The notes below the pieces were generated by a model. The model worked only from the letters and a program-made list of their open reading frames with translations, did not search any database and was not told where the DNA came from. Both the position numbers and the translations under genes were made by a program. From positions 112,749 through 176,748 of the forward strand of contig NZ_RHNW01000006.1 in assembly GCF_003946045.1 (NCBI RefSeq): a DNA stretch of 64,000 nt, given 5' to 3'. This DNA comes from Levilactobacillus mulengensis (GTDB taxonomy: Bacteria > Bacillota > Bacilli > Lactobacillales > Lactobacillaceae). Shown piece by piece: positions 49,036 through 57,337 of the stretch; position 1 is the first letter of the stretch; every line of letters starts with the position of its first letter.

Positions 49036-49275
49036 CTAGTTCACCTGAGTTAACTGCGTTTGACCCTTGCGGCAACGTGGTAATAACCCGGATAAGTCGT
49101 CTAAAGACGTCCCGTTATCCTGAAAACATTGAATCATGTCGATCCAGTACAAATCTGAATCATCGAATTCTGTGACGGAATGTTCCTTCCCTAAAAGTCC
49201 ATTCTTCACGTAATCCTCAATGCGGCTTGCGTCAACGTGTGCTGACGCTGCCAATTCAGTTAAGTTCATCTTCAT
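49036..49275 (-). CDS. Small MerR-like helix-turn-helix protein
   Basis: A 79-residue protein. MNLTELAASAHVDASRIEDYVKNGLLGKEHSVTEFDDSDLYWIDMIQCF resembles the MerR winged helix (residues about 2-50), followed by only a short helix (NGTSLDDLSGLL) and PRCRKGQ. No effector domain. It could be a stand-alone DNA-binding protein or a stump of a longer regulator. The start at 49275 has GTGAGGG upstream; a longer frame to 49296 exists. Its upstream region faces azlC divergently, about 190 bases away, so control of azlCD is conceivable. Confidence 0.65.
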   Translation of the reverse strand: MKMNLTELAASAHVDASRIEDYVKNGLLGKEHSVTEFDDSDLYWIDMIQCFQDNGTSLDDLSGLLPRCRKGQTQLTQVN

Positions 49276-49462
49276 CGCCCATACCCTCACTTTCATTCGT
49301 TATCAATGAGAGTATCATACAACCACCTTTACCGAAATGCAACCTTTTCAGTTCAAAAAATTTACATGACAATTTTACAGATAAATTACGGGTTTACTCA
49401 GCCATAAGTTAGCGCTAAACTTGAAATTAAAAACTAATTAGAGAACAGAAAGGAAGTCTCTT

Positions 49463-50167
49463 ATGAGTCCTTCACTCACCTTTCGGACCGGGGTTCGTGA
49501 CGTCCTCCCCACCGTCTTTGGCTACATCGGGGTGGGCCTAGCTTTTGGCATTGTCGCCCACACCAGTCACCTGAGTTTATTAGTGGTCGCCGGGCTCTCA
49601 TTTGTCGTCTACGCCGGCTCCGCGCAATTTATTATCACCAGCATGCTCCTGCTTCATGATCCGCTATCTGCTATTTTTATTTCGACCTTCCTGGTGAACT
49701 CGCGAATGATTCTGATGAGTACCAGTTTGGCGCAGTATTTCAAACACGAGTCCCTCACGCGCAACCTCCTGATTGGGACGCTGGTGACCGACGAGACCTT
49801 TGCCCTGGCCATGAACAAACAAAATAAGACCAACGGCAAACTCAGCTTCGCCTGGCAATCCGCGGCCAACGTGGTCGCCTACTTGGTCTGGGGCGTGTCG
49901 ACCGTCGTCGGCGCCATCCTCGGCGGCCTGATTGCGGACCCCACCCGCTTTGGCTTTGATTTCGCCCTGACAGCGATGTTCATCGGTCTGGTCTACTTAC
50001 AACTGATTAGTGACAAACACCTGGGAATGACCCTGCAATTGAGCGTCATGGTCTTCGTCGCGCTGGCCTATTACTTCCTAATTGGTGTGATGAGTCAAAA
50101 TTTTGCCCTGCTAGTGGCGACCGTCGCCGGCTGTCTATTTGGAATGGAGTTGAAAAAATGTCGATAA
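49463..50167 (+). CDS. azlC: Branched-chain amino acid export protein AzlC
   Basis: A 234-residue permease of the AzlC family with about seven hydrophobic segments. TVFGYIGVGLAFGIVAHTSHLSLLVV and FVVYAGSAQFIITSMLLLHDPLSAIFISTFLVNSRMILM are the family's hallmark regions. With AzlD it exports branched-chain amino acids or analogues (known from Bacillus and Corynebacterium BrnFE). GAAAGGAAG precedes ATG 49463. Overlaps azlD by 10 bases. Confidence 0.9.
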   Translation: MSPSLTFRTGVRDVLPTVFGYIGVGLAFGIVAHTSHLSLLVVAGLSFVVYAGSAQFIITSMLLLHDPLSAIFISTFLVNSRMILMSTSLAQYFKHESLTRNLLIGTLVTDETFALAMNKQNKTNGKLSFAWQSAANVVAYLVWGVSTVVGAILGGLIADPTRFGFDFALTAMFIGLVYLQLISDKHLGMTLQLSVMVFVALAYYFLIGVMSQNFALLVATVAGCLFGMELKKCR

Positions 50168-50490
50168 GTCTAACTGAGCTCTGGGTCATCCTGGGTTGTG
50201 GGGCCATCACCGTTCTGTCACGGGTGCTCCCCTTCGCCTTTGTCAAATCACTGAACATGCCAGCGTGGCTGATCAGCTTTCTTTCCTTCGTACCCATCAC
50301 CATCATGACGGCGCTGTGCTGTGAGAGTCTGTTCGTCGCCCACGCCGGGCATTTAGCCACGCTCAACGTTGCCAACTGCCTGGCAGCTATCCCCGCCACC
50401 CTGGCCGGTGTGCTGACCAAGAGCCTCCTGATGGTGGTGGTCGTGGGTATCATGGCCATGGCCGTCCTCCGCTACTTCTCTATTGGGTGA
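50158..50490 (+). CDS. azlD: Branched-chain amino acid export protein AzlD
   Basis: A 110-residue membrane protein with three to four segments, the AzlD partner of AzlC. ELWVILGCGAITVLSRVLPFAFVKSLNMPAWLISFLSFVPITIMTAL is typical. It starts inside the end of azlC (ATG 50158), so it is translationally coupled. Mini-element A9 begins 28 bases after its stop with no terminator before it. Confidence 0.9.
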   Translation: MSISLTELWVILGCGAITVLSRVLPFAFVKSLNMPAWLISFLSFVPITIMTALCCESLFVAHAGHLATLNVANCLAAIPATLAGVLTKSLLMVVVVGIMAMAVLRYFSIG

Positions 50491-50517
50491 AATGGCTGTA
50501 GCAAATTGTTCTGGGCC

Positions 50518-50625
50518 GTTCCCGACGGTGGGTTCAAAGCTGCCTGCTGTGGGGAACGGCTCCAGCCTGAGAAACGGTCTTCCGCCTCGACACAGCTGTC
50601 AACTTTGACCCACCTCTGATCACTG
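50518..50625 (+). repeat. Mini-element A9 (hairpins 2 and 3 deleted)
   Basis: Keeps closing helix GGTGGGTTCAAAGCTG/CAACTTTGACCCACC, CTGCTGTGGGG, hairpin 1 and CGACACAGC, but jumps from TCCGCCTCG straight to ACACAGC. It is a clean internal deletion of about 75 bases that removes hairpins 2 and 3 and leaves the closing helix paired. Confidence 0.82.
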
Positions 50626-50679
50626 ACAATCTGTTATACCATTTAAATTGAACGTAATCTGCATCTAACAACTAAACAA

Positions 50680-50724
50680 GAACGACCACAGTCCTCTGGA
50701 TATAGAGAATTGTGGTCGTTCTTT
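50680..50724 (+). terminator. Terminator after azlCD/A9
   Basis: AAGAACGACCACA...TGTGGTCGTTCTT, 13 perfect pairs, followed by TTG. About 190 bases after azlD, so A9 is inside the likely transcript. 50725-50863 shows no gene. Confidence 0.82.
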
Positions 50725-50863
50725 TGTATACAATTTATCATCATTGACCGAAAGTCTGAAGCATAAGCCACCCCGTACCTATTGTTTCCAAAATTGTTTT
50801 AGGAAGAATACCGAATAACTATAGATAGCCTCCCCACGATCAGTGACTCAGGTATGATGTCTG

Positions 50864-51042
50864 AGCGACCAGAGGCGGGTCAAGGTGACCAGCTGTGTCG
50901 ATGGCATTGGCTAGGGTCCTTTCCTAGCCTAGGGCATGGGCCGCCCTTGGAAACTCGTGATTCTCAACGAGGTTTCAAGGCGAACCGGAAGACCGCCCTT
51001 TGGCTGGAGGTGGGCCCCACAGCAGGGCACCTTGACCTCCTC
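50864..51042 (-). repeat. Structured interspersed element A10
   Basis: Full A copy. Closing helix GGGTCAAGGTG/CACCTTGACC; hairpin 3 TTGGCTAGG...CCTAGCCTAG; hairpin 2 CCTTGGAAAC...GTTTCAAGG; hairpin 1 with loop ACCGCCCTTTGG. No clear outer arms. Confidence 0.85.
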
Positions 51043-51097
51043 AATATTGTAGACACTACTAAATGATCACAACAACCTAGGTATGGTCTAACTCACG

Positions 51098-51282
51098 TCC
51101 GCCGCAGGGATGGTGAAAATGAGCTTAGCCGTGGGACGTCCCTTAACGGTGGGCTTGACCGTTTAGGGACGTGATACTTTTGAGATCCGGGCTACGGGCT
51201 CAAAATAAGCCTGGAGACCGCCCTTTGGCTCCGGGCGTTCGCCCACCACGTTCCGGTCTCATTTTCACCGTCCCGGAGGCAC
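51098..51282 (-). repeat. Structured interspersed element B4
   Basis: Full B copy. Inner stem GGGATGGTGAAAATGAG (51107-51123) with CTCATTTTCACCGTCCC (51258-51274), 17 pairs including one G.U; GCCGCA/GGAGGC edges. Hairpin 3 ACGTCCCT-U-AACGGT with ACCGTT-U-AGGGACGT. It starts only 14 bases after the pyrP stop. Confidence 0.87.
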
Positions 51283-51295
51283 TGTTAGCGCCACC

Positions 51296-52567
51296 CTAAT
51301 CGTTGTCTGGGAGGACTAGGTTTAAGACGATGCCCAGCACCGCTGCCACTGCCAGCCCCGAAAACTCGTACTGCCCAACCTTCAGGTAGGCATTGCCAAT
51401 TCCAATGACCAGAATGGCCGAGGCGATCATCAGGTTGCGTTTGCGATTGAAATCGACGTGCTTCTCAATCAGAATGCGCATCCCGCTGGAGGCAATCACC
51501 CCAAATAACAGGAAGCTAATCCCACCAATCACGGGGTTCGGGATACTTTCAATCAGTGCGCTCAGCTTGCCGACAAAGCTAAAGATGACGGCAAAGACCG
51601 CAGCCCCAATCAGGACGTAGACACTGTGGACCCGCGTGATGGCCAGGACGCCCACGTTTTCCCTGTAAGAGGTCACGGGTGGGCCCCCAACAAAGCTAGC
51701 AATGATCGAGGCGAGGCCATCCCCCGCTAACGTATGCTGCAGGCCGGGGTCTTCGAAGAAGTTGCGGTGCGTCAGTTCATTTAGCACGGTAATGTGGCCG
51801 ATGTGCTCGGTCATGGTCACGAAGGCAATCGGCGCCAGGCTGATCACGGCTCCCCAGTAGAAGTGCAGCGGATAGCTCAGCAGCGGCACCTCAAAGCTAG
51901 GTAGCTGGAACCAGGCCGCCTGCATGACCGGTTTGAAATTGACCAAGCCGACCGCCGTCGCAATCAGGTAGCCCGCGATGATGCCCAGTAGAATCGGCAC
52001 CAGTGACAGGAAGCCGCGTAAGTAGAGGTTGAAGGCAATCGTCAACAGCAGTGTGGCCATTGCCACCGCAAAGTACTGCCAGTGATAGACACCGGCGCTG
52101 TCGACCGTCGCCTTCTGGGCGGCGCTGCTAGCTAGCGACAGCCCAATCACCATGACCATCGGCCCGACCACGATTGGCGGTAAGGCCTTGTTGATCCAGT
52201 CCGACCCAATCATCGCGACCACCAGGGCCACAATCAGGTAAACGGCCCCGACCGCCAACGTTCCCTGGGCAATGCCGGGATACCCGGTCGTCTTCATCAA
52301 GGCCACCATGGGCACGATGAAGGAAAAGCTAGACCCCATGTACGCGGGAATCTTGCCCCGGGTGATCAGGATGTACATCAGCGTCCCAACACCGGAACTA
52401 AACAGCGCAATGCCGGGATTTAACCCGACGAGAATCGGGACCAGCACCGTGGACCCAAACATGGAAAATAAATGCTGAAGCGATAAACCCAACCACTGAC
52501 CCCAACTGGGTCGTTCCCAAATATCAATCAAGGCATCCGGGTTGCGGTAACGCGTTGGTTCTTTCAT
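51296..52567 (-). CDS. pyrP: Uracil permease (NCS2/UraA family)
   Basis: A 423-residue nucleobase:cation symporter-2 with about 14 hydrophobic segments. The family signature QHLFSMFGSTVLVPILVGLNPGIALFSSG lies at the N-terminus, and MTEHIGHITVLNE carries the glutamate and histidine used in uracil/proton binding in UraA. I use ATG 52567 (MKEPTRYRNPDALIDIWERPSW). A longer frame up to 52636 reads through the attenuator hairpin and is not a real N-terminus. The PyrR-type attenuator upstream supports the uracil call. Confidence 0.93.
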   Translation of the reverse strand: MKEPTRYRNPDALIDIWERPSWGQWLGLSLQHLFSMFGSTVLVPILVGLNPGIALFSSGVGTLMYILITRGKIPAYMGSSFSFIVPMVALMKTTGYPGIAQGTLAVGAVYLIVALVVAMIGSDWINKALPPIVVGPMVMVIGLSLASSAAQKATVDSAGVYHWQYFAVAMATLLLTIAFNLYLRGFLSLVPILLGIIAGYLIATAVGLVNFKPVMQAAWFQLPSFEVPLLSYPLHFYWGAVISLAPIAFVTMTEHIGHITVLNELTHRNFFEDPGLQHTLAGDGLASIIASFVGGPPVTSYRENVGVLAITRVHSVYVLIGAAVFAVIFSFVGKLSALIESIPNPVIGGISFLLFGVIASSGMRILIEKHVDFNRKRNLMIASAILVIGIGNAYLKVGQYEFSGLAVAAVLGIVLNLVLPDND

Positions 52568-52593
52568 GCACAAAGACCTCCAGGTTATGAGAT

Positions 52594-52715
52594 AGAAAAA
52601 GGGCACATCGCCCCCGTAAGGAAACGATGTGCCCACACTTTTAGCCTAGACTTAGCCCAGCGTCTGCCGGAGCGTGCACCCTTCATTGCCTCACGGGGCA
52701 ACGTTAAAGGAATAG
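52594..52715 (-). promoter_or_regulatory. PyrR-dependent attenuator of pyrP
   Basis: Minus strand: the PyrR-binding stem-loop CCTTTAACGTTGCCCCG...GTGAGGCAATGAAGG (52680-52710) has the conserved CCnGTGAGG loop. About 45 bases on comes a terminator GGGCACATCGTTTCC/GGGGGCGATGTGCCC with TTTTT (52596-52634). UMP-bound PyrR on the loop should favour the terminator, so uracil uptake falls when pyrimidines are ample. Confidence 0.9.
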
Positions 52716-52725
52716 ATTAGTTCTT

Positions 52726-52754
52726 AGTATAGGGATTCGGTCAAGCCAGGTCAA
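52726..52754 (-). promoter_or_regulatory. Promoter of pyrP
   Basis: Minus strand TTGACC (52749-52754), 17 bases, TATACT (52726-52731), about 15 bases upstream of the PyrR-binding loop. Confidence 0.75.
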
Positions 52755-52776
52755 CGCATTGTCTTAACTATCGTTT

Positions 52777-53967
52777 TTAGCCAATTAAGCGTTGATACCA
52801 CCGATTGATAAGTCCCAAACCCATTAAGAGTAAAAGGCCAATGACAATCAGCGTGCCATTTGCCAGCCAATCCGTGACGAAACCGAAGACAAAGCTCCCC
52901 ACGGGCTGGAAGGCATCGATAGCCAGGAAGAGGATGCCAAACATCCGCCCCAAGAATTCCGGTGCGGTTAAATCTTGAGTGATAGTGATGGCCCGAATTT
53001 CAAAGCACGAATAGCAAAAGCCGAAGACGCCGCTGACCGCCAGCAGGACCCAGTAGTTGGCCCACATGCCGGCAACCACCAGGGCCACGGCAGCTAACAT
53101 CAGGTCGAGGTAGTTCTGCTGCCGCTTGGGTGGCCGGTGATCCAGGGTCAACCGGAGCCCGCCCAGGATGCCGCCGACCGCCAAAATCATCAGCAGGTAG
53201 CTGTACCGGGCCGAATCGCCTCCGTACAAGTGATTGACGTTGTACGGCAGGACTAACCGGACCGCTGCATAGAGCACGTTAATCAGTCCGCCTAGCACGA
53301 TGGTCTCCACCAGGCCGGGCCGCTGCCAGACGTAGCGCCAGCCCGTCAACAGGCTTTCGGTCACGCCCAACCGGGAGTCATCCTTGGTTGGCTGACGATA
53401 GCGAATGCTGAGGTAAAAGAGAAACGACAGCAGGAATGACGAGCCGTTGAGCACCAGGAATCCCCGTAAGTCGAGCCAGTGCATAGCCAGTAGCGCCCCA
53501 CCGATCAGTGGCGCACAGATATCGGCCAGATCAATCAGGGTGTTGCTGACGGCGTTGAACCGCTGCCGACCCGCCAAGGTAATCAGTTCCGGAATCATGG
53601 CCTTAGCCGCTGGCAAACTAAAGGCGAGCCCCACGTCCAAGATCACGGTCAACGTAATCAGCGGCCCCGCCGTGATGTGCTGGGGATCCAACCACCAGGC
53701 ACAGGCCAAACAGCCAATCACACTGAGTAATTCCGCACTGACCACGATGCGTTTCCGATTAAAATTATCAACGACTACCCCACAGAGTAAATCGCCGAAA
53801 AATAAAACGACCCCACCGATGGCTTGAATAATCCCCAGTAGTGCCGCGTTGCCCGTGGCCTGTACCACGAACCAATTTAAACCGAATAAGTACAGCGTGC
53901 TACCTAGTCGCGAGACAAAGGGTGCGAGGAGGAGGGGCAGGTTAAACGCCTTGGTCGTCTGTTCCAT
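52777..53967 (-). CDS. MFS transporter (MFS_3/macrolide-efflux-like)
   Basis: A 396-residue 12-TM transporter. FNLPLLLAPFVSRLGSTLYLFGLNWFVVQATGN at the start and GDLLCGVVVDNFNRKRIVVSAELLS (loop 2-3 with DxxxRK) are typical of the MefA/enterobactin-exporter-like set. Efflux of small molecules is likely; a resistance role is not shown. TGGAGGTGG precedes ATG 53967. It is close to the next upstream gene (29 bases) on the same strand, with possible co-transcription. Confidence 0.85.
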   Translation of the reverse strand: MEQTTKAFNLPLLLAPFVSRLGSTLYLFGLNWFVVQATGNAALLGIIQAIGGVVLFFGDLLCGVVVDNFNRKRIVVSAELLSVIGCLACAWWLDPQHITAGPLITLTVILDVGLAFSLPAAKAMIPELITLAGRQRFNAVSNTLIDLADICAPLIGGALLAMHWLDLRGFLVLNGSSFLLSFLFYLSIRYRQPTKDDSRLGVTESLLTGWRYVWQRPGLVETIVLGGLINVLYAAVRLVLPYNVNHLYGGDSARYSYLLMILAVGGILGGLRLTLDHRPPKRQQNYLDLMLAAVALVVAGMWANYWVLLAVSGVFGFCYSCFEIRAITITQDLTAPEFLGRMFGILFLAIDAFQPVGSFVFGFVTDWLANGTLIVIGLLLLMGLGLINRWYQRLIG

Positions 53968-53996
53968 GCGACCACCTCCAACTTGTCACGCCAAGA

Positions 53997-54404
53997 CTAA
54001 TCGACCATCCGCCAGTTACCCTCATCCGCTTTAGAAATGTCATTTAAAAATTTTAAGACGCGTTTGGCCCGGTTGGGTTGCTGTTCGTTCAAGACGTTCA
54101 GCCCGGCACCCGTCACCAGGGGTTGGCTCAGCCGGAAATCACCGTCGGCCGTTTCACCGGTCGCAAAGGCCATAACGGTCTCGCCCGATTCAATCTGCGT
54201 CGTCAGGAAGAACATGGTAAAGTCATCGTCTTCCTGCATGTAGGCGGGCATCGCCCAGATACCGGGGGCAATTTCTTGCATCTCACCGGTCTCGGTGCCA
54301 TCCAGGAACTTAAATTCCTTGTGGTTGGCTTGCGTCACGGGCTCCTTCAGCACCAGCATCATCTTAGCGAAATCAGCGTCGCCCATTTGAATATTATCTT
54401 TCAT
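53997..54404 (-). CDS. Protein of unknown function (135 residues)
   Basis: I do not recognise this protein. It is acidic and soluble. FAKMMLVLKEPVTQANHKEFKFLDGTETGEMQEIAPGIWAMPAYMQEDDDFTMFFLTT is predicted mixed alpha/beta, with SQPLVTGAGLNVLNEQQPNRAKRVLKFLND at the end. There is no signal peptide or membrane segment. GAGGAGACTGAC lies before ATG 54404. Its place between an MFS gene and a PaiA-like gene on the same strand is not informative. A remote likeness to SseB-type domains is a guess only. Confidence 0.75.
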   Translation of the reverse strand: MKDNIQMGDADFAKMMLVLKEPVTQANHKEFKFLDGTETGEMQEIAPGIWAMPAYMQEDDDFTMFFLTTQIESGETVMAFATGETADGDFRLSQPLVTGAGLNVLNEQQPNRAKRVLKFLNDISKADEGNWRMVD

Positions 54405-54447
54405 GTCAGTCTCCTCAATGCGTCATTTTTTATTTACGTAAGCCCAA

Positions 54448-54966
54448 TTATACCAGCGTCTTTGGTAAAATTAAATCACGTTGTCTTGAGGTGCCCAACT
54501 GGAAGACATGGTCGCCAATTTCCTTGAAGCCCATCGCCTCGTAAAACTTTTGGGCCGACGTGTTATTCTCCCAAACACCCAACCAAATGGCGGCTAATTT
54601 CAGTGATTGCGCTTTTTCCACGGCGTACTGGTACAGCTGTTTGCCCAGTCCCTGACGTTTGAATTCAGGCAAAATGTAGATTCGTTCAATTTCCAGGTTG
54701 CCATCGCCCTGGTCTTCGGACTGTGTGGGACCCCAGTTTAATTTCACGTACCCGGCCACTTGGTCGTTTACCAGGATGAAGAAAAATTGGCTCGTCGGCT
54801 GTTGCATTTCCTGTAGGAGCTGAGCTTCGTTGTAGCTGTCGTCCAAATACTTGGCCAAATCTGCCGGCGTGTTCACCGCACCAAACGTATCGGCAAACGT
54901 TGCCCGACTAACCGCCTGTAAAGCCTTTACGTCATCTGGGGTACATAATTTAATTTTTCCTGTCAT
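54448..54966 (-). CDS. PaiA-like spermidine/spermine N-acetyltransferase (GNAT)
   Basis: A 172-residue GNAT protein. By memory it follows Bacillus subtilis PaiA closely: ATFADTFGAVNTPADLAKYLDDSYN, QFFFILVNDQVAGYVKLNWG, LEIERIYILPEFKRQGLGKQLYQ (motif A), IWLGVWENNTSAQKFYEAMGF and the end DLILPKTLV. PaiA acetylates polyamines. Here it lies 15 bases after a MarR regulator on the same strand, so control by MarR is likely. AAAAGGAGC precedes ATG 54966. Confidence 0.86.
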   Translation of the reverse strand: MTGKIKLCTPDDVKALQAVSRATFADTFGAVNTPADLAKYLDDSYNEAQLLQEMQQPTSQFFFILVNDQVAGYVKLNWGPTQSEDQGDGNLEIERIYILPEFKRQGLGKQLYQYAVEKAQSLKLAAIWLGVWENNTSAQKFYEAMGFKEIGDHVFQLGTSRQRDLILPKTLV

Positions 54967-54980
54967 TGTTTTTGCTCCTT

Positions 54981-55433
54981 TTAATAAGTTCTGGTTTGTC
55001 CTTGCTTAACGGCGACCCAATCCTGCGCGACGTTCTCGTCCACGCGTTCCAGATAGCTCGCTAACTGTGCCGCCTCGGCCGGGGTAAATCCCTGGAGGGC
55101 GCGACCGTTCGAGTAGTCATTTTCACGTTTGACCAACGGATAGACCTGCTCACCCTGCGCCGTCACGAACAGTCGCTTGATTTTGCGGTTCGTGTCGTCC
55201 GGTCGTTTTTCCAAGACACCCGCGGCCGTCAGTTTCTGCACGGCCCTAGCCGCCGTCGTGCGGTCGACTCGTAACAGCTCGGCCAGTCGTTCTAAAATGA
55301 TGCCGGGATGCTCGGCCACCCGGGCCAGGTAGAGATACTGGCCCTTGGTGAGCTGCACCCGTTGAAATTCATGATTCGCAATGGAATCCAGGGCCCGCGA
55401 GATATTGCCCAGCGGTCGTAAAATTTCAGTCAA
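54981..55433 (-). CDS. MarR-family transcriptional regulator
   Basis: A 150-residue winged-helix regulator. RVQLTKGQYLYLARVAEHPGIILERLAELLRVDRTTAARAVQKLTAAGVLEKRPDDTNRKIKRLFVTAQGEQVYPLV (residues about 22-99) is a clear MarR domain with the wing DDTNRK. It starts with TTG 55433 after AAGGAGGGG. It forms a probable operon with the PaiA-like gene. Confidence 0.9.
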   Translation of the reverse strand: MTEILRPLGNISRALDSIANHEFQRVQLTKGQYLYLARVAEHPGIILERLAELLRVDRTTAARAVQKLTAAGVLEKRPDDTNRKIKRLFVTAQGEQVYPLVKRENDYSNGRALQGFTPAEAAQLASYLERVDENVAQDWVAVKQGQTRTY

Positions 55434-55473
55434 TGCTTCCCCTCCTTAAAAAATCGTTTGCCGCAATCTATTC

Positions 55474-55659
55474 GTTCCCGGCGGCAGATTCAAGGTTCCC
55501 TGCTATGGGGAACGGTGCCAGCCTGAGGAGCGGTCTGCCACCTCGCCTGGAAGCCTAGAAAATCACTAGTCTCCCAGGCCGTCCCGTGCTCTAGACTGAG
55601 AAAATCACTCAGTCAAGACCACCGACACAGCAGGGAACCTTGATCCGCCTCTGGTCACT
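55474..55659 (+). repeat. Structured interspersed element A11
   Basis: Full A copy with a long closing helix: AGATTCAAGGTTCCCTGCT against AGCAGGGAACCTTGATC (14 perfect pairs in the middle). Hairpin 2 CTGGAAGCCTAG...CTCCCAG; hairpin 3 AGACTGAG...CTCAGTC. It lies upstream of the marR start, one of three copies not behind a gene in F sense. The flanks ATCTAT and ATAGAT may be short arms. 55660-55880 shows no gene. Confidence 0.85.
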
Positions 55660-55880
55660 GACATAGATCAGTTTAGTCTCTATCTCACTCATGGCAACAT
55701 GCCCGAGTGACATAACAACTAACGATGCGATGAAATTAGTTTAAATCAATTATGCTGTATTTGCAACAAAAAGTTTTCAAAAAATTCTGATAACTAAATC
55801 CGACTAGTAAATAACTCAACGAGACATACCCGTGACGACTTCTGTCAGCCACTGGTCTGAGAAAATGCAGTCGCCGCAGG

Positions 55881-55983
55881 AATGACCATAGGTGTGCCAA
55901 GGCACCAGCTGTGTCAGTGGAAGCCCGGCCCCCTGGCTGGAACTGGCCCCATAGCAGGATGTTTGGAAGCCACCGCCGGAAAC
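55881..55983 (-). repeat. Mini-element A12 (hairpins 2 and 3 deleted)
   Basis: CCAGCTGTGTCAGTGGAAGCC jumps directly to hairpin 1 (AGCCCGGCCCCCTGGCTGGAAC) and GGCCCCATAGCAG, then CCACCGCCGGAAAC. Closing pairs are partly lost. The deletion differs by a few bases from that in A9 and A13. Confidence 0.72.
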
Positions 55984-56071
55984 AGCCAGATACGACTTCA
56001 CCTTTCCAACAACCAAAGTACTCACAACGTCCTATTCTGTAGGACTGAGCTCACGTTGGCCGCCGGGCTAG

Positions 56072-56219
56072 GAAAATGAGGCAACGTAGTGCAATGTCAG
56101 TGACCAGAGGTGGCTCAAAGTTGAGGTGGAAGCCCGCCCCTCAGGCTGGAGCCGGCCCCATAGCAGGGCGTTTTGAAGCCACCGCCGGGAACGAAACACG
56201 CCACCACATTGCCATTTTC
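56072..56219 (-). repeat. Mini-element A13 with outer arms
   Basis: Core 56098-56194: GTGACCAGAGGTGGCTCAAA runs straight into hairpin 1 (GGTGGAAGCC...GGCTGGAGCC), then GTTTTGAAGCCACCGCCGGGAAC. Closing helix GGTGGC-TCAAA with TTTTGA-AGCCACC. Outer arms GAAAATGAGGCAACGTAGTG with CCACCACATTGCCATTTTC. Its left flank (from about 56021) is repeated before A14. Confidence 0.8.
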
Positions 56220-56228
56220 ACGAACTAA

Positions 56229-56262
56229 AAAGGCCACCCAGCTGGTGCCAGGTGGCCTCACT
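56229..56262 (-). terminator. Terminator of the acetyltransferase gene at 56272
   Basis: Minus strand GAGGCCACCTGGCACCAGCTGGGTGGCC followed by TTTTTA; about 10 bases after the stop. Confidence 0.85.
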
Positions 56263-56271
56263 AAAAATCAA

Positions 56272-56859
56272 TTAGTTTGCGAGACGGACGCGTTCGCCAA
56301 TCTCTAGTTGCATGTGGTAATACTCATGGTCCCCAATCATCTGCGTCCCGGTGACCTCGTAGCCCATGCGTTCATACAACCGCATGGCCCCGGGGTTCTC
56401 GAAGTCGACGTTTAAGCCGATTACCGATTGCCGGTCTCGTTGGGCATAAACGGGTAAGGCCCGCAACAACTGGCGGCCAATCCCCTTGCCCTGATGGTCC
56501 GGTGAGACGGCGAGTGAATCCAAGTACCATTCACCCGCTTCGGTCTCTGAGTCTAAATCAAATGGTTCGTCGAAAGCGGCACTGTTAGCTGCCAGGCGAG
56601 TCATCACGTCATCTACAACGTCTTCTTTTTCGCCCGGATAGCCAAATGCTACCCCAACTACTTGGCCATTGGCCTCGGCCACCACCGTGGTTGCCGCACC
56701 GGACAAGTAAGTCCGCGTACGGTACGCCGCCGTGATGACCTTCAGTAAATCGGGGCCTGGAACGTCTTCCAGGTCGGTCAAAGCCATTTCGTCGTAGATC
56801 AAGTTCATCAGCGGTGCTATTTGAGGCGCATCCACTGGTCGAGCTTCACGAATTATCAC
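56272..56859 (-). CDS. GNAT-family N-acetyltransferase
   Basis: A 195-residue acetyltransferase. MIIREARPVDAPQIAPLMNLIYDEM at the start, motif A in YLDSLAVSPDHQGKGIGRQLLRAL (about residues 112-135), and NVDFENPGAMRLYERMGYEV (motif B). The family is common in lactobacilli; the substrate is unknown. GTG 56859 is the start. It lies between two repeated blocks (56021-56120 and 57086-57178), so it may have been copied or moved with element-mediated recombination. Confidence 0.83.
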   Translation of the reverse strand: MIIREARPVDAPQIAPLMNLIYDEMALTDLEDVPGPDLLKVITAAYRTRTYLSGAATTVVAEANGQVVGVAFGYPGEKEDVVDDVMTRLAANSAAFDEPFDLDSETEAGEWYLDSLAVSPDHQGKGIGRQLLRALPVYAQRDRQSVIGLNVDFENPGAMRLYERMGYEVTGTQMIGDHEYYHMQLEIGERVRLAN

Positions 56860-57085
56860 AAAAAATCCTCCATTTCTAGTTCTCTCACTAGCCTACCGGA
56901 GCCCCGCGCCTTTGTCAACGAATTTGCTAAGGGGTTAAATGGCTGACGGGGATTTATGTAAATTTCCGTCCTGGCTTCCTCCGGCTCCGATTGTCCATGA
57001 ATGCCTCAACAGTTCATCCCCAGCTGCACCAGAAATGCTGAGACTATTTTCCAATATTCCATGACCACGTCAACTAATAGTCACC

Positions 57086-57337
57086 CCCACCTATTCTGCA
57101 GGACCGAACTCACGTTAGCCGCCGGGCCAGGAAAATGAGGCAACATAGTGCAATGTCAGTGACCAGAGGTGGCTCAAAATGCCCAGCTGTGTCGGTGGTC
57201 TTGGCTGAGGTCCTTTCTCAGCCTAGCCCACGGGACAACCTTTGAGACCGCACCTCAGGCTCAAAGTTGAGGTGGAAGCCCGCCCTTCGGCTGGAACCGG
57301 CCCCATAGCAGGGCGTTTTGAAGCCACCGCCGGGAAC
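57086..57337 (-). repeat. Structured interspersed element A14 and duplicated flank
   Basis: Full A copy, core 57159-57337. Closing helix GGTGGCTCAAAATGCCC with GGGCGTTTTGAAGCCACC; hairpin 3 CTTGGCTGAG...CTCAGCCTAG; hairpin 2 CTTTGAG with loop ACCGCACCTCAGG; hairpin 1 GGTGGAAGCC...GGCTGGAACC. 57086-57178 repeats the left flank of A13 with few differences, but the right flank differs, so the outer arm is unpaired. 56880-57085 shows no gene. Confidence 0.85.

Noticed and set aside
52568..52636. N-terminal extension of the uracil permease
   Set aside because: It reads through the attenuator hairpin and its T-run; the ATG at 52567 has the proper family start.
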